From Quillaja saponaria (Eukaryota > Streptophyta > Magnoliopsida > Fabales > Quillajaceae): a stretch of 64,000 nucleotides of DNA. The notes below the pieces were generated by a model that did not search any database, was not told where the DNA came from, and was given only the letters and a program-made list of their open reading frames with translations. This document shows positions 9,806-20,276 of the stretch, one piece after another. A program made the translations under genes and the position numbers. Each line of letters begins with the position of its first letter. Position 1 is the stretch's first letter. Where the stretch lies: contig CM055607.1 of assembly GCA_029379385.1 (NCBI GenBank), forward strand, positions 28,517,235-28,581,234. The letters run 5' to 3'.

Positions 9806-12130
9806 CTAGTGAAGTCCACTGCCAATTTCTGTTAGATTGTCGCAGTCCAATTACAAATATTTTAGACTTATATCTTAAAAGTAACACTTATTAAATATAC
9901 ATATTTTAGACATAGTCAAATTTGAGTCAAATATTTTAGACACCTAAAAATTATATCCAACTAATTACTTTAAAATTCGAAAACCGATAAACTAAAAAAA
10001 AAAAAAAAAAAAAAAAACCCCTTATTATTTGTCTCACTGTAGATGATACCTGTTGCAAGGTTACTGGGAGATCTAATACAATTTCAATAACGTCTCCTAC
10101 GTGATAATTTGTCAAACTGCCAGTTGTGATTCTTTAGCAGTAAACTTGGCCATGTGTAATAATTTGAGTGGTCGTTGAGTTGGGCATTTAGTATCCCAAT
10201 TTTTACACGGGTACTATATAATTCACTTTGGGAATAAAAGTGAATATAGAAAATAGGAAGAAAGATTAAAAAACAATTTCTTTCCTCTTATTCAGAAATA
10301 GAAACACAATGTAGTAATTGATAATGAAAGAAAAATCAAATTTATCCCTTTGTTACTCCTCTCAAATAATTTTTTTAAAAAGTATATAATTGTTGTGTCA
10401 AAATATTATATGTATATTGATGATGTATGAATACTATATTTTTTTATTTCTCAAGTATGAATTATATTATATCTTATTAATTATTTATAGATCAACCTGA
10501 AATCTGTGCAATGCACAGATTATTTTATTATCTTATTTTAAATTAATTTATATTTTAAAATTTCAATTTTTTATAATTTTTGAGGATATAATATTATGAC
10601 CAACATTATTGTTTTATTATTTTATTTATATTTTTTTAATGAATCCAATATGTATTCTATTTTGATTAGATTATTGTAAAAAATAGCACTTCAAATTATT
10701 TATTTATTTTGAGTTTCAATATTGGAGTTAAAAGATGAAATTATAATGTAAAATTTACAAGTGTTTTTATTTTCTTTTTCTTTTTTTGATGTTTCTTATA
10801 ATTTGATAGATAAGTGATAGAGTTCAATTTAGTTAAAACCTCAAAGAGTGTAATATTACTGACAATTACTATGCTAATAAATTAGAACACTAATCCATAA
10901 AAATGTAGAAAAATAATAGCGAAAGCTTAGTTCAAGCAAGAGGTTGGTATCTATCCTCTCACCCCTAGTGTCGAATTCGAGCACTCCTAATGTACCAAAA
11001 AAAATAGAGAAAAATAAAAAGGAATAAATTTTTTATTTTGTTTGGTTTCCCGAGTTTCTCTACAATCATTACTATAAGACTTAATCCCTCAGACTCTATC
11101 ACGACGGGAAGACCCTCTCACCCTTGGTAATATTTAACCTTTACTAACATATCTCTTAATTTTTTCTCTTTTCATAATTAATTTTCATTAATTACTACAA
11201 TTAATTTACAAAATAATTATTGCAAAAAGAACTCACTCACATTCTATCAGTCTCCTCCAAAATGCCTCTCATAGTCTTTTCTCCCTTTTCAATTTCTCGT
11301 ACACGGCCAATGGTCTTGGCTCTAAATCACCACATCAACGAGATTGGATATTAATGTATGTGTGGGAAGTGGTTAAGGTGTTGGGGTCAATAATTTCGGA
11401 CAGTACCGATACAAAATTTTCATGGCTCTTTTTATGGAGTCGATGTCAACATAAAAATATTTGAAATCATCAATCAGAAAATTAAGAAGCATGTTGACGA
11501 TTGACAAAAATCTTTCTCCCAAATAGTAATGATCCCATCACGCTTCAAGGTGGTGAAGTTTTTTTTTTCAATATCAGATTAATTAGAATCATTGTCGTTA
11601 ATTAAATTAGTAATATTCTGAAGGCAATTGTCAAAACTTGAGAAAATCTAAAACATATTAAGGTAGAGGATGGTCAAGGGAGAGAATAGCCAAATATTTT
11701 TAACTTCTTTTTTCTCTAATTATAATATTTAAGGCCTTTCAATTTTCATTGAATTCATGATAGTAAAAATAGAAAGAGTCTGAGTAAAAGAAGAGAAGTG
11801 TGAAAGAAGAAAAGACATGTTTTTTTTTTTTAACATACCAAAATCAACATTCTCAACAATAATAAATTAATGTGACAACATGTTCTCCTAATGCTCTAGG
11901 ATCAGTTTTATTATATCTTATAAATTCTAGATTATATATACTATAGATTGGCAACAACGTTAGACAGAAAATTAGAAATGACCCTTTGGTAATTTATTCA
12001 ACTAAAAATTACTGGCTTACTAGCTTAGAGAACTCAACTACGAAGCATTTGTTCATCTGTAAAAGTTAATCAATGCCAATTAACCAAACAGAAAATAATA
12101 GAAGAACAAAAAAATCATTTTCAGGAACAT
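9806..12130. other. AT-rich intergenic DNA, no gene
   Basis: No coding sequence is supported here. A long poly-A run lies at about 9994-10,017. The remainder is AT-rich with many short A/T runs. A possible tRNA-derived SINE relic at about 10,920-11,010 is listed separately. Confidence 0.5.
10920..11010 (+). repeat. Possible tRNA-derived SINE relic
   Basis: The order 'TTAGTTCAAGCAAGAGG' (A-box-like), 'CCTCTCACCCCTA' and 'GTCGAATTCGAGCAC' (B-box-like, compare GGTTCGAATCC) followed by an A-run resembles the head of tRNA-derived plant SINEs. The boxes are imperfect and no target duplication was found, so this is tentative. Confidence 0.3.
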
Positions 12131-12137
12131 CAACGCA

Positions 12138-12299
12138 TCAGAGTATGCCCACAGAATGCAAGTAACAACACCAGGAAATGGAACATAAGCTATCTTGAAC
12201 AAATCAACACCTATTTCCATTTACATTCCAGACCTCATCTCTTCCAGGAAAGTAACTCAGAGTATGCCTACCGAATGCAAGTGACGGCACCCGGAAATG
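12138..12299 (-). pseudogene. Short relic of an NLR C-terminal LRR
   Basis: About 12,178-12,260 resembles the last LRR coding bases of NLR-2 (compare the 'GGAATATGAGCTATCTTGGACAAATCAGCACCTGTTTC' area at 7020 with 12,181-12,220), but is broken by deletions. It is flanked by two copies of a block of about 42 bp (12,138-12,180 and 12,257-12,299, starting CAGAGTATGCC), which points to a local duplication of about 120 bp. No open frame remains. Confidence 0.55.
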
Positions 12300-13576
12300 T
12301 TTACAGTTATGGTGTTGTTCAACCTGATACTGACTACTCAACTACTGGTTGATGAGGAATTTGGTGATAGGGTGGATTTAGGGAAGTGGATTCGCAGTGC
12401 ATAAGAAGGGAAACCCCAGAGTAGATACTGGATGGAAGGCTTCGCACAGATTCCTTTGCTAGGCGGAAAAATAATCTTGCTGCTTGTATATGATTCCCAT
12501 GTACTATTTTCAGTACTCCAAATGAACCAACTACCAAGCTAAGCTGCCAAAAATTTTGTTTTAAAAAAAAAGGGAAAGGAACCAAGTAGAAAACAATAGA
12601 AACAGGATACAACTTCAAGCACTAGGATAAACCAAATTTGTTCTTTTGGAACAGTGAATCAAATATACAATAAGCAGAAGATTGAGGATATTGCTTATTT
12701 GCTAGGATAATACGAGTACAACAAGCCAGCACCTCTGTTAGACAAGCACCAATCTCTAGTGAGCGACTCTCTTTCCACAGAAAAATCTCTCATGTTATCT
12801 CTTTCCATCATTAGGCTTGAGAATTACTGTTGAAAGGGATTAGGCTGTTGAGAATGAACTGCCAACAACAGAATCAGCACATGATCTCTTGCAGCTTTTT
12901 ACCTAATCTTTTACAGATAACGTATCTCTAAATTGCTTCAACTTTTCTGGAAGTAGTATTTATCAAGTTCATCTACCTTAATTATACCTGAACAAAAACA
13001 AAAAAACAAACAAAAGAAAAAATCAAATGTCATCAATATTACATATTGAGCATAAAACTATAATTAGTGAAAAGGTTACCATTAATTTCATCATTATATA
13101 GTTGTTCAGCCTAAGTGCGAGGTTGAATAAAATGGCGACCACATTTTTAACCATGAGTGAGATGCACTTGTCACATGTGTCTACTAATAAATCTGACAGC
13201 ACTTCAAGTTTGCGACAGTTGAGTTATTTAAATAGATGTTAAGTATAAGCCAAATTTTATTATCATTACGAGTCAAGAGTACAATGTACTAATCAAGGAC
13301 ATGAACTTGTAAATTGTCATTTGTGATTTGGACATATGTTACTGGAACTTCCTAATTTACTTCTATCATCCCAAGAAACAAAAATAATAAGCTGAATTTA
13401 TATACCCTTCCCTGTGGAAGAGCCCTTTGAACCAACTTATACTAAAATTCAAGAGAAAAAGCTCCAAAACATAACTGATATTATATATAAAAATTGTTTC
13501 AGATCGCAAAAAAAGTTCTCACAAAAATAGAATGAAAAGAGGAAAAGACGTACACACTCACCCTCAGGGTCACTGT
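12300..13576. other. 3' flank of NLR-3
   Basis: No coding gene is supported. Parts of 12,720-13,060, such as CAACAACAGAATCAGCA followed by TGATCTCTTG and the CTTTTACAGATAACAT block, are also found at about 26,900-27,070 downstream of another LRR fragment. This is therefore a shared 3' flank, perhaps a distal 3' UTR exon. A minus-strand open frame at 12,334-12,618 has no recognisable protein features. Confidence 0.4.
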
Positions 13577-14746
13577 TTATGACTTGATCTCTTCCTCCAA
13601 ATCATCCCCCAAGACAGGCATCTGTTCTGCTATAAAGATAATTGACAAACAAATTAGAAGTCTTATGAAAATAACAGTAATCTTTTTTCTGAAACCTCAA
13701 AAACAAACTTTTACGGTCACATGAATCATATGTCTCTTCAATTAGAACTCGTGGAACATGAATTATCTCCGACCAATCAGCACCAGTTTCTCGGTTATAT
13801 CTGCTGTACAGTGCAGAACAACCTACAATCTCCAGCACTTCTAGGGAAGTGAGATGTAGCATTCCCTTTGGAAGAAACAACAATTTTGGGCACATGATAA
13901 TGAAAAGCTTTTGGAGAGATGTGAGGTCTGGAAGCCATTTTGGTAGTACAGTCAAATTGGGACAACCTTCAATCACTATAGTCCGTATAGTGTTAGCTGA
14001 TCCTTGAAGCCACAGAGGCAAGTGTACCAACTGCGGCAATTTTATAAGTGCCAACAGTTCAAGTCTTAGTGGGAAGGACTTTGACCACTCTTCCACAGAC
14101 AGATTAATATTTTCACAGTTTTCAATCCTTAGAAATCGTAACGTTCTTACATGCATGGCACTGAACGGCAAGGACTTCAGACTTGCACAAGAATCAAGCT
14201 GCAAAGGCCGCAGGTTGGTAAGTTGTTGCATTGCATAAAGATATTCTAATTTGTCGCATTCAATGAAACCCAAATATCGTAGAGAAGATAATGACCCAAT
14301 TACCTTCTGTGGGATAAAGAACTGTTTTGTGGTTATTTGCAAAAATCTGAGGCTACTCAGGATCCCCATGTCTCTGGGCAATTTTTCAAGCTCCACACAG
14401 CCAGCAAATAATAAAACCTTCAAGTTTTGTAACTGACAAACAGAATCAGGGAGCCGTTTGATTCTCCGATTACGTGAAACATCCAGAAATCTCAAATGTT
14501 TCAATTTACCAACAAATTCTGGCAACACTTCAAACTCAGAATCACTTAGATTCAACAACCACAAGTATTTGGAACTGCGTACAAATATATCCAGAAAAGA
14601 CTCATTGCATGGACCCACACCTCCAATTGGAAAAATAATAGTCCGCAAAATATCTGACTGATGGAAGAATGCTCGGTCAGGTAAACTACTTTGAAGAAAT
14701 GACAAATGACGAACTTTTCCTATTCTTGATTGTTAATGTCAGATTT

Positions 14747-14880
14747 TGTCCGAGCTCGAGAATTGGTGGTCTTCTCAATGTGTCCGAGCTGGAGACCTGG
14801 CAAGGTGGTCTCCTCAATGCCTCCTACTTGTCCGAGCTAGAGACCAGGTGAGGTGGTCTCCTCAATGCCTCCCACTTGTC
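14747..14880 (+). repeat. Three short direct repeats inside the LTR-type element
   Basis: Units starting TGTCCGAGCT at about 14,747, 14,781 and 14,830 each continue with GAGACC(T/A)GG and GGTGGTCTCCTCAATG (the first is shortened). They lie at the left end of the element and may be LTR promoter or enhancer repeats. Confidence 0.55.
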
Positions 14881-15337
14881 AATATCTAGAGAGATAAGGA
14901 GAGAGCTATAAAGTGTAGAGAGATGAAAATTTTTTGAGAATGTGAGAGCTTGTATTTGTAGGGTCTTTGGTGGGCCTGGGCTTATTAGGCTTAAGTTAAT
15001 ATTTGTATTAATACAAGTCCCCTCCAAAAACAAGTTCGAGGAATGAAGTGACTCGAACTTGAAGTCAACTAAAGGCAAAACTAGTGGTAATTGAGCTTTT
15101 TTCTTAGCGGACGAGCTTTTGGCTCTAAGCCTTGTAACGTTGGGGTGAGCTCGTAGCTCTAACTTCCTTTGTCTTGGGCTGTGAAATTTCCTTGCAACTA
15201 TGGTTAAACAGTCGATCTTAAAAGAAAATTTGTTAGGCACATATAAAGGTAAAACAATATGCTTTACGATTAAAAAAGACATACAGTACTAGAGTTCACC
15301 TTTGGAGAGTTAAATATCTGAGTGCGGACTTTTTGTG

Positions 15338-15788
15338 GGCGAACTCAGCAGAGGCTTGGACCGCAAGATGAAAACCTGGTGGCCTCGCTTGCCTTGACCG
15401 CAAGCACCTGGGAGGTCGAGTTCCCTGTCAGGGTCGTTGAATCTACCATGTGAACCTCAACCGCTTCTGCTCCCAGGTTTTGGAGATCTTCTGTGAACTC
15501 GGCGGAGGCTCGGACCTGCAAGATGGAAACTTGGAGGCCTCCCTTGCCTGGACCGCGAGCACCGGGGAGGTTGAGTTCCCTGTCAGGGCCGTTGGATCGA
15601 CCAGGTGAATCTCAACCGTTTCCGACCCTGGGTTTGGAGATTCTTGTGTGAACTCGGCCGAGGCTCGGACCGCATGGGCCTTGCTTGCCTGGACCGCGAG
15701 CACCGGGGAGGTTAAGTTCTCTGTCAGGGCCGTTGGATCGACCAGGTGAACCTCAACCGTTTCCGACCCGAGTTTTGGAGATCTTCTT
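15338..15788 (+). repeat. Three tandem repeats of about 150 bp inside the LTR-type element
   Basis: Units begin with GAACTCGGC(G/C)GAGGC-like sequence at about 15,338, 15,491 and 15,649 and share GGACCGC(A/G)AG, GTTGGATCGACC and a closing TTTGGAGAT block. The flanks (about 15,180-15,275 and 15,833-15,930) are also related to each other through TTGCAACTATGG. Open frames through this tract are made of the repeat and are not treated as genes. Confidence 0.7.
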
Positions 15789-17450
15789 TTTGATTGGTTT
15801 TGGGAGGTTATGCATTTCCCTTTCAACTTCACCTGCAGAAATTTCTTGCAACTATGGCCAAACGACTTATCTCAACAGAAAATTCATTAGCCACATATGA
15901 TGATGAACATGTAATAACATGCTTTCTGAATAAATATACAATAATATGTCAAAGATATAGTTGCATTGCAATTATCATTTTGATCCGACGAGGTGAATTA
16001 CTGGTCTACTATGCCTAAGATGTCAATTAACTGTTTGAGTGCTTATTAGGCTTAAGTTAATATTTGTATTAACATTGATGTAGTTTGAACATCAAACGAT
16101 TGAAATGTTAAGCACTCACCTTTGGCAACAAACAGTGCTAGATCATGCGCCACATCATGTAACTTAAACATATAAAAGTTTCCATAATCCTCAAAATCTT
16201 GAAAGAAAGATCTTGAACATAACTCATTTATATATCTCATTCCGATATCTTCCAATTCTTGATTTTCATTGGGTGATTGAAGGAGACCATGAGCCATCCA
16301 AAAATTAATCAACTCAATATTAATGAATTGATAATCCTTTGGAAAAAGTGAACAACAAGCAAAACATTGTTTTAAGTAAGAAGGCATTTGATCATAGCTT
16401 AATTTAAGAACAGGCAAAATATCATCATTCTTTTGTTCTAATTTCCATATCTCATTGTCCCTTACAAATATCTAGTCACTTTCATTTGTTTTTGAAAAAA
16501 GTAGACTCCCAAATGTTCTCACTGCCAATGGAACCCCTCCGCATCTTTTCACGATATCATTCGCAATCTCAACAAGATTAGGATATTGCCTCTCTTGTCC
16601 TTCTTTAAATGCCCATTTCAGAAACAAAGACAAGCATTCATTTTGGAGAAGTCCTCCTAATGTGTAGCTCGGAGCAGTACCCATCATTGAAGCAATTGAG
16701 TTACTACGTGTTGTCACTAAGATTTTACTTCCCTCAGCTCCACTTCTTAGCAAATCTCTCAACTCAATCCACTTAGCAAGATCTTCATTCCATTCATCAT
16801 CTAAGACAATGAGGAACCTAAGATCATTTACAAGTAGCTCTTAAACGAGCTTGCAATTGGTCGGGATCTAAGTCACTTACATTCTCGAGGCAAGCAGACT
16901 TGATAATTTTTATCATTAATTGCTTAACATCAAAATCCTCAGATACACACACCCAAATTCTCAGTTGAAAATGCTTATCGACCCTTTTGTCATTGAACAC
17001 CAATTTTGCTACTGTGGTCTTCCCAACACCTCCAATTCCTACTATAGGAATCACAGAAACAATACTTGTATAATGCTCACCATCACCAGGGTGCATCAGA
17101 AGATGTTCTATAATCTTTTCTTTATCAACATCTCTTCCTATGACATCTGAAGTATTGACAAAGGCGTGGGTCATCTCCCTCTTATGCACAATTCATCTAT
17201 CAACAACATTTTCCACAAGATAGTGAAATTTGATCTTATCACCTGCAATCTCATCCAATTTCTCTCTAATTTCTTTAATTTTATGAGCCATCCTAATACG
17301 GAATGCCAATGAATTGGAGCTTGAAAAGAAGTGGCGTACTTTACTTCTGGTGCTTCCACAAGTTTTAACAACTTGCTTCCGCAAAGCTTCGCATTCAAAT
17401 TCATCGAGCACATCTTCTGCGTTAGAGAATACGTCCTTAAGCTGCCCCAG

Positions 17451-17987
17451 TGTCACAACCTAAGCTTGTCCAGTGCATGTCGCACATGGCCGCTTGCCTT
17501 GTGATGGGCACATTGTGGGTAGCTAGGCATATGTCATGACACATTGTGGCATTTTTGTAAATAGGTAGCCACGGATAGTCGGGCAACTGGGAAATATGAT
17601 GTTCCCTCCTGCCAGATGGACTATGGCGCAGAAAGCTCTTTAGGGGGGTGTATATGTGAGAAAATTCAAAGTTGTACACGAGCTTGTCGGATGAGTGTCA
17701 AAGGTCTTAGTGTGGCTTGTAACTCCCCCTACAGCAAGCCATTTGCTTATGTTGTAGCCATGTCGAGAGCATTTTGATAGCATTGTAATTTGATCAGTTT
17801 TCAATTAATGAGAAGTTGAAGTCCTTTCTGGCAAACTGTGTTATATTTGCTTTCTTGCTAACATTGTTGCGCACTAGCCTTGCGGGTTGACACCTAAGGG
17901 GCATTGGAGAAGCTGACTTGCTACCCACGAGGGGTTAGCAAGTGCTACATAGGCGTCTTTGCGTGCTAGCAAAGTCGGCCCGTGACA
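17451..17987. mobile_element. Probable solo LTR, 537 bp, in the NLR-3 coiled-coil region
   Basis: The insertion starts TGTCAC and ends GTGACA, an inverted terminal repeat with the usual TG...CA ends. It is flanked by CCCAG (17,446-17,450) and CCCAA (17,988-17,992), a 5-bp target duplication with one change. On both sides the NLR sequence continues exactly where the intact siblings read CTGCCCCAGCCACACAC. There is no coding capacity or second LTR. An LTR retrotransposon of unknown family is the source. Confidence 0.82.
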
Positions 17988-18189
17988 CCCAACCACACAC
18001 GTAAAGCGTGGTTGTGTTCCTACTTCTCCTCAGCATCCAAGAGCACAGCACTGACATTAGACAGAGTGCGTTCCAGTCTTTAAAGATCGTGGTGCACACC
18101 CCACACCAAGCTAGCTTCTCCGTAAGCAAGGTTCCGATCTTCCCCAACACTATTTGAGCGATGTTGAACAGAAATGCTTTCGGCCATGG

Positions 18190-18710
18190 TAATCGTTGTT
18201 GAACTATTGAGAAAACGAGTGAGGGTTTGAGCCATTACATTAGGGACGTTGCTTCTCATAATTCAATACTTTTGGTCAACTCTGGCAACCTTAAGAAATT
18301 CAATAGTGAAATTTTGTTTTTTGTTTTTTTTAATTATTTTATCGGTATATTGTTTAACTAGATAATTTCCTTTTTTTTTTTTTTAATGTTCTTGATTAAG
18401 AAAACTGGAGTATCAAATTAAGGAAATATGAATTCTTTTACCTATGTGGCACCCATCATTATATGTGTAACTTAGAAACAAAATTTTAAAGAATACCACA
18501 ATTCATTTTCTCCTTAATTTTTTTTTTTCATAAAAATACAAAATATCTTCATGGTAGGTTGTTGCCGTCTAATGTTTATCTCTATTGGTTGAAAAGAGAG
18601 CCTAATCAAATATAAAATCTTTTGTTTACCGAACGTATACATTCTGATCCAAGTGTAGAAATTGATTTCTCAGTGGGCCCATGAATCTTGTTGCTCTGGG
18701 AGAATAAATG
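18190..18710. repeat. Promoter block of NLR-3, also upstream of NLR-4
   Basis: These bases match 22,820-23,320 in order, including the W-box, the TTAGGGACGTTGCTTCTC block, the T-rich runs and CCGAACGTATACATTCTG. The match stops sharply at 18,710, where the sequence switches to the 3' flank type of the duplicated block. No gene is seen. Confidence 0.7.
18274..18279 (-). promoter_or_regulatory. W-box (TTGACC) upstream of NLR-3
   Basis: TTGACC on the minus strand, 87 bp before the NLR-3 start codon, in the same 5' block as in NLR-2 and NLR-4. The gene itself is dead, so the site is probably a leftover. Confidence 0.35.
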
Positions 18711-18939
18711 ATTTCTTGTTTGGATCAATCGGGATGAATTTATACATGTTTATGCTTATTAGGCTATAAACTTTGTAAATTGGGATAAGGGGACATCTAT
18801 AAGAACAAATAAGAGCTGTTGGACCGACTATTCTTCCAGATCATGTGGTCAATGTGGATGAGAGTGACTATGACAATGGCTGTGGTAGATTCAATACTTA
18901 TTCAGATGTTTCTAGTCATCTGTTAAGTTTGTGGTGGTA

Positions 18940-19370
18940 CGCAATATGAGATAAGATACATTCTGTGGCACATATGGTTTTGAGAGCTAACTAGACTTTT
19001 GCAAACTTATTGGTGGCAAATGGGTTTATAAGACGAAGGGATTACAAATTGAAGATTGAGAGATTCAAATACAAATTAGCTGTTAATGGGTTCATTCAGA
19101 GAGGTATCAATTATAGTGAAACTTTTCTTTTAGCTTCATTTTAGGATGGTTTTAGAGTGATCATGACACTAGTAGCACATTACAACCTACAGATACATCA
19201 GATGAATGAGCCAATTGTCTTCTTAAATGAAAATATTTGTGAACAGGTCTATCAGGTACAACGTAGGGATTTAAAGTAGGATTGTAACAATGCGGAAGAA
19301 GTCCATTTATGGACTTGACAAAGCTTATTAACAGCTGGTATCTGAACTTTGACATCGTTGTAAAAATTTT
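18940..19370 (+). pseudogene. Copia reverse transcriptase relic, copy B
   Basis: This is the duplicate of the relic at 5640-6080. It keeps the LAVNGFIQRGINYSETF-like and IVFLNENICEQVY-like blocks but has further stops, such as TTTTAGGATGG at about 19,140 where copy A has an open codon. It is a non-functional fossil that moved with the duplicated block. Confidence 0.7.
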
Positions 19371-20276
19371 AAATTTTGTTGAAAAAAAAAAATTGACTAA
19401 TGTATATACCTCGAGTTCGGTGAATGAAATTTCATCTATCTTGTGCATAGATGCTATCATAAAATTCATACTCACAGTAACAAATTAATTAATGTTTCAC
19501 CAAACACAAAAAATGGAAGGTTGGATTACTGTGCTCTGTCAGCAATCCAACAAAACCCCAACAAATGAAAGTCAGACGATTTCATGAAAGTCCACGTGTT
19601 AGTATGAGATTGGCCGATTCAATCTCTTACTAACAGGAGGATATATTATCTGATCTTTTCACATACTCAGTTGATCAAGTAAAGATCACATTCAAATATT
19701 TATAATCTAAATTAAGTAAAAGCCAATATGTATTTGTTTAGATTATTTGGCATCAGTTACTAACTCAAGAATCAAACAATTGGAAGAGGAAACAACTAAC
19801 CAGATCAAAACAGAAAAAAGATGCAATAGCAACAGGTACTAAGAGGCATGGACTAGTACATTTCTGACTGGGCAAAGCCAAAGTTTCTTCATTTTGGAAT
19901 TGAAAAAATCAACAGAAAAATATAATAAAGAAAATGGGTACATAGCTAAGCAACAGTGGCTACACGAGGCCAGCAACTAAGTTAAACAAGTGCAGACCTT
20001 CAGCAGGCTTTGAGTGTTTTATTAGGCTCAGATGAATTGATCTATCTGCAGTGACAGATTCAGCTGCGTTTCATGAAGGCAAAAATCTAAACACCTGTTA
20101 TCACCCCCTTTTACAATCATCCTTCTATAATCATGCATCCAGATGGCTTAGAAACTCAACTAGTGAGATTTTATTCATTTTCTTTCAGTTAATCTACGCA
20201 GATTAAGCGATCACCCCTCCAGCAGAAAAAAAAAAACCACTAAAGAAACCCAATTTCAGGAACATCAAAACCTTAC
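19371..20276. other. 3' flank / probable 3' UTR of NLR-4
   Basis: Near copy of 6081-6989. The splice donor GTAAGG directly follows the NLR-4 stop codon (20,276-20,275). No coding sequence is seen. Confidence 0.4.

Larger units (their letters stand above)
14731..16074. mobile_element. LTR-type insertion, 1344 bp, in NLR-3
   Basis: The element starts TGTTAAT and ends ATTAACA, a perfect 7-bp terminal inverted repeat, and is bounded by 5-bp direct repeats TTGAT (14,726-14,730 and 16,075-16,079). Removing it with one TTGAT restores an open reading frame across the NLR junction. A 30-bp copy of the terminal part (CTTATTAGGCTTAAGTTAAT) also occurs at 14,981, ending near 15,014. The structure may therefore be a 5' LTR of about 280 bp, a non-coding body and a truncated 3' LTR, rather than one solo LTR. 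It encodes no retrotransposon protein and is richer in G+C than its surroundings. Confidence 0.8.
13577..18187 (-). pseudogene. NLR-3: CC-NB-ARC-LRR pseudogene broken by two LTR insertions
   Basis: All parts of an RGA-type NLR are present but scattered. An extra base in the fourth codon after the ATG at 18,187 shifts the frame at once, and a base is missing near 18,130. The coiled coil is cut at 17,451-17,987 by a 537-bp LTR. CGA has become TGA in the VDRRIVH stretch (about 17,190); the frame shifts again before kinase-2, where LDDVW reads LDDEW; and TGG has become TAG near 16,472. The P-loop GIGGVGKTT survives. A second insertion (14,731-16,074) separates NB-ARC from LRR. The LRR part (about 14,725 down to 13,715) is open. 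A small intron (13,630-13,714, GTAAAA...TATAG) would join it to a final exon ending in EEEIKS and a stop at 13,577. It is certainly unable to make a full receptor. Confidence 0.92.

Noticed and set aside
12334..12618. 94-codon minus-strand frame
   Set aside because: Hydrophobic, low-complexity translation without a family match, in the 3' flank of a pseudogene.
15338..15788. CRISPR-like repeat array
   Set aside because: Units are about 150 bp, contiguous and without unique spacers, in a plant genome. It is a tandem repeat in a transposable element.
15443..15832. 129-codon minus-strand frame with internal repeats
   Set aside because: The repeated peptide follows directly from the 150-bp tandem DNA repeats of the LTR-type element; there is no independent sign of a gene.
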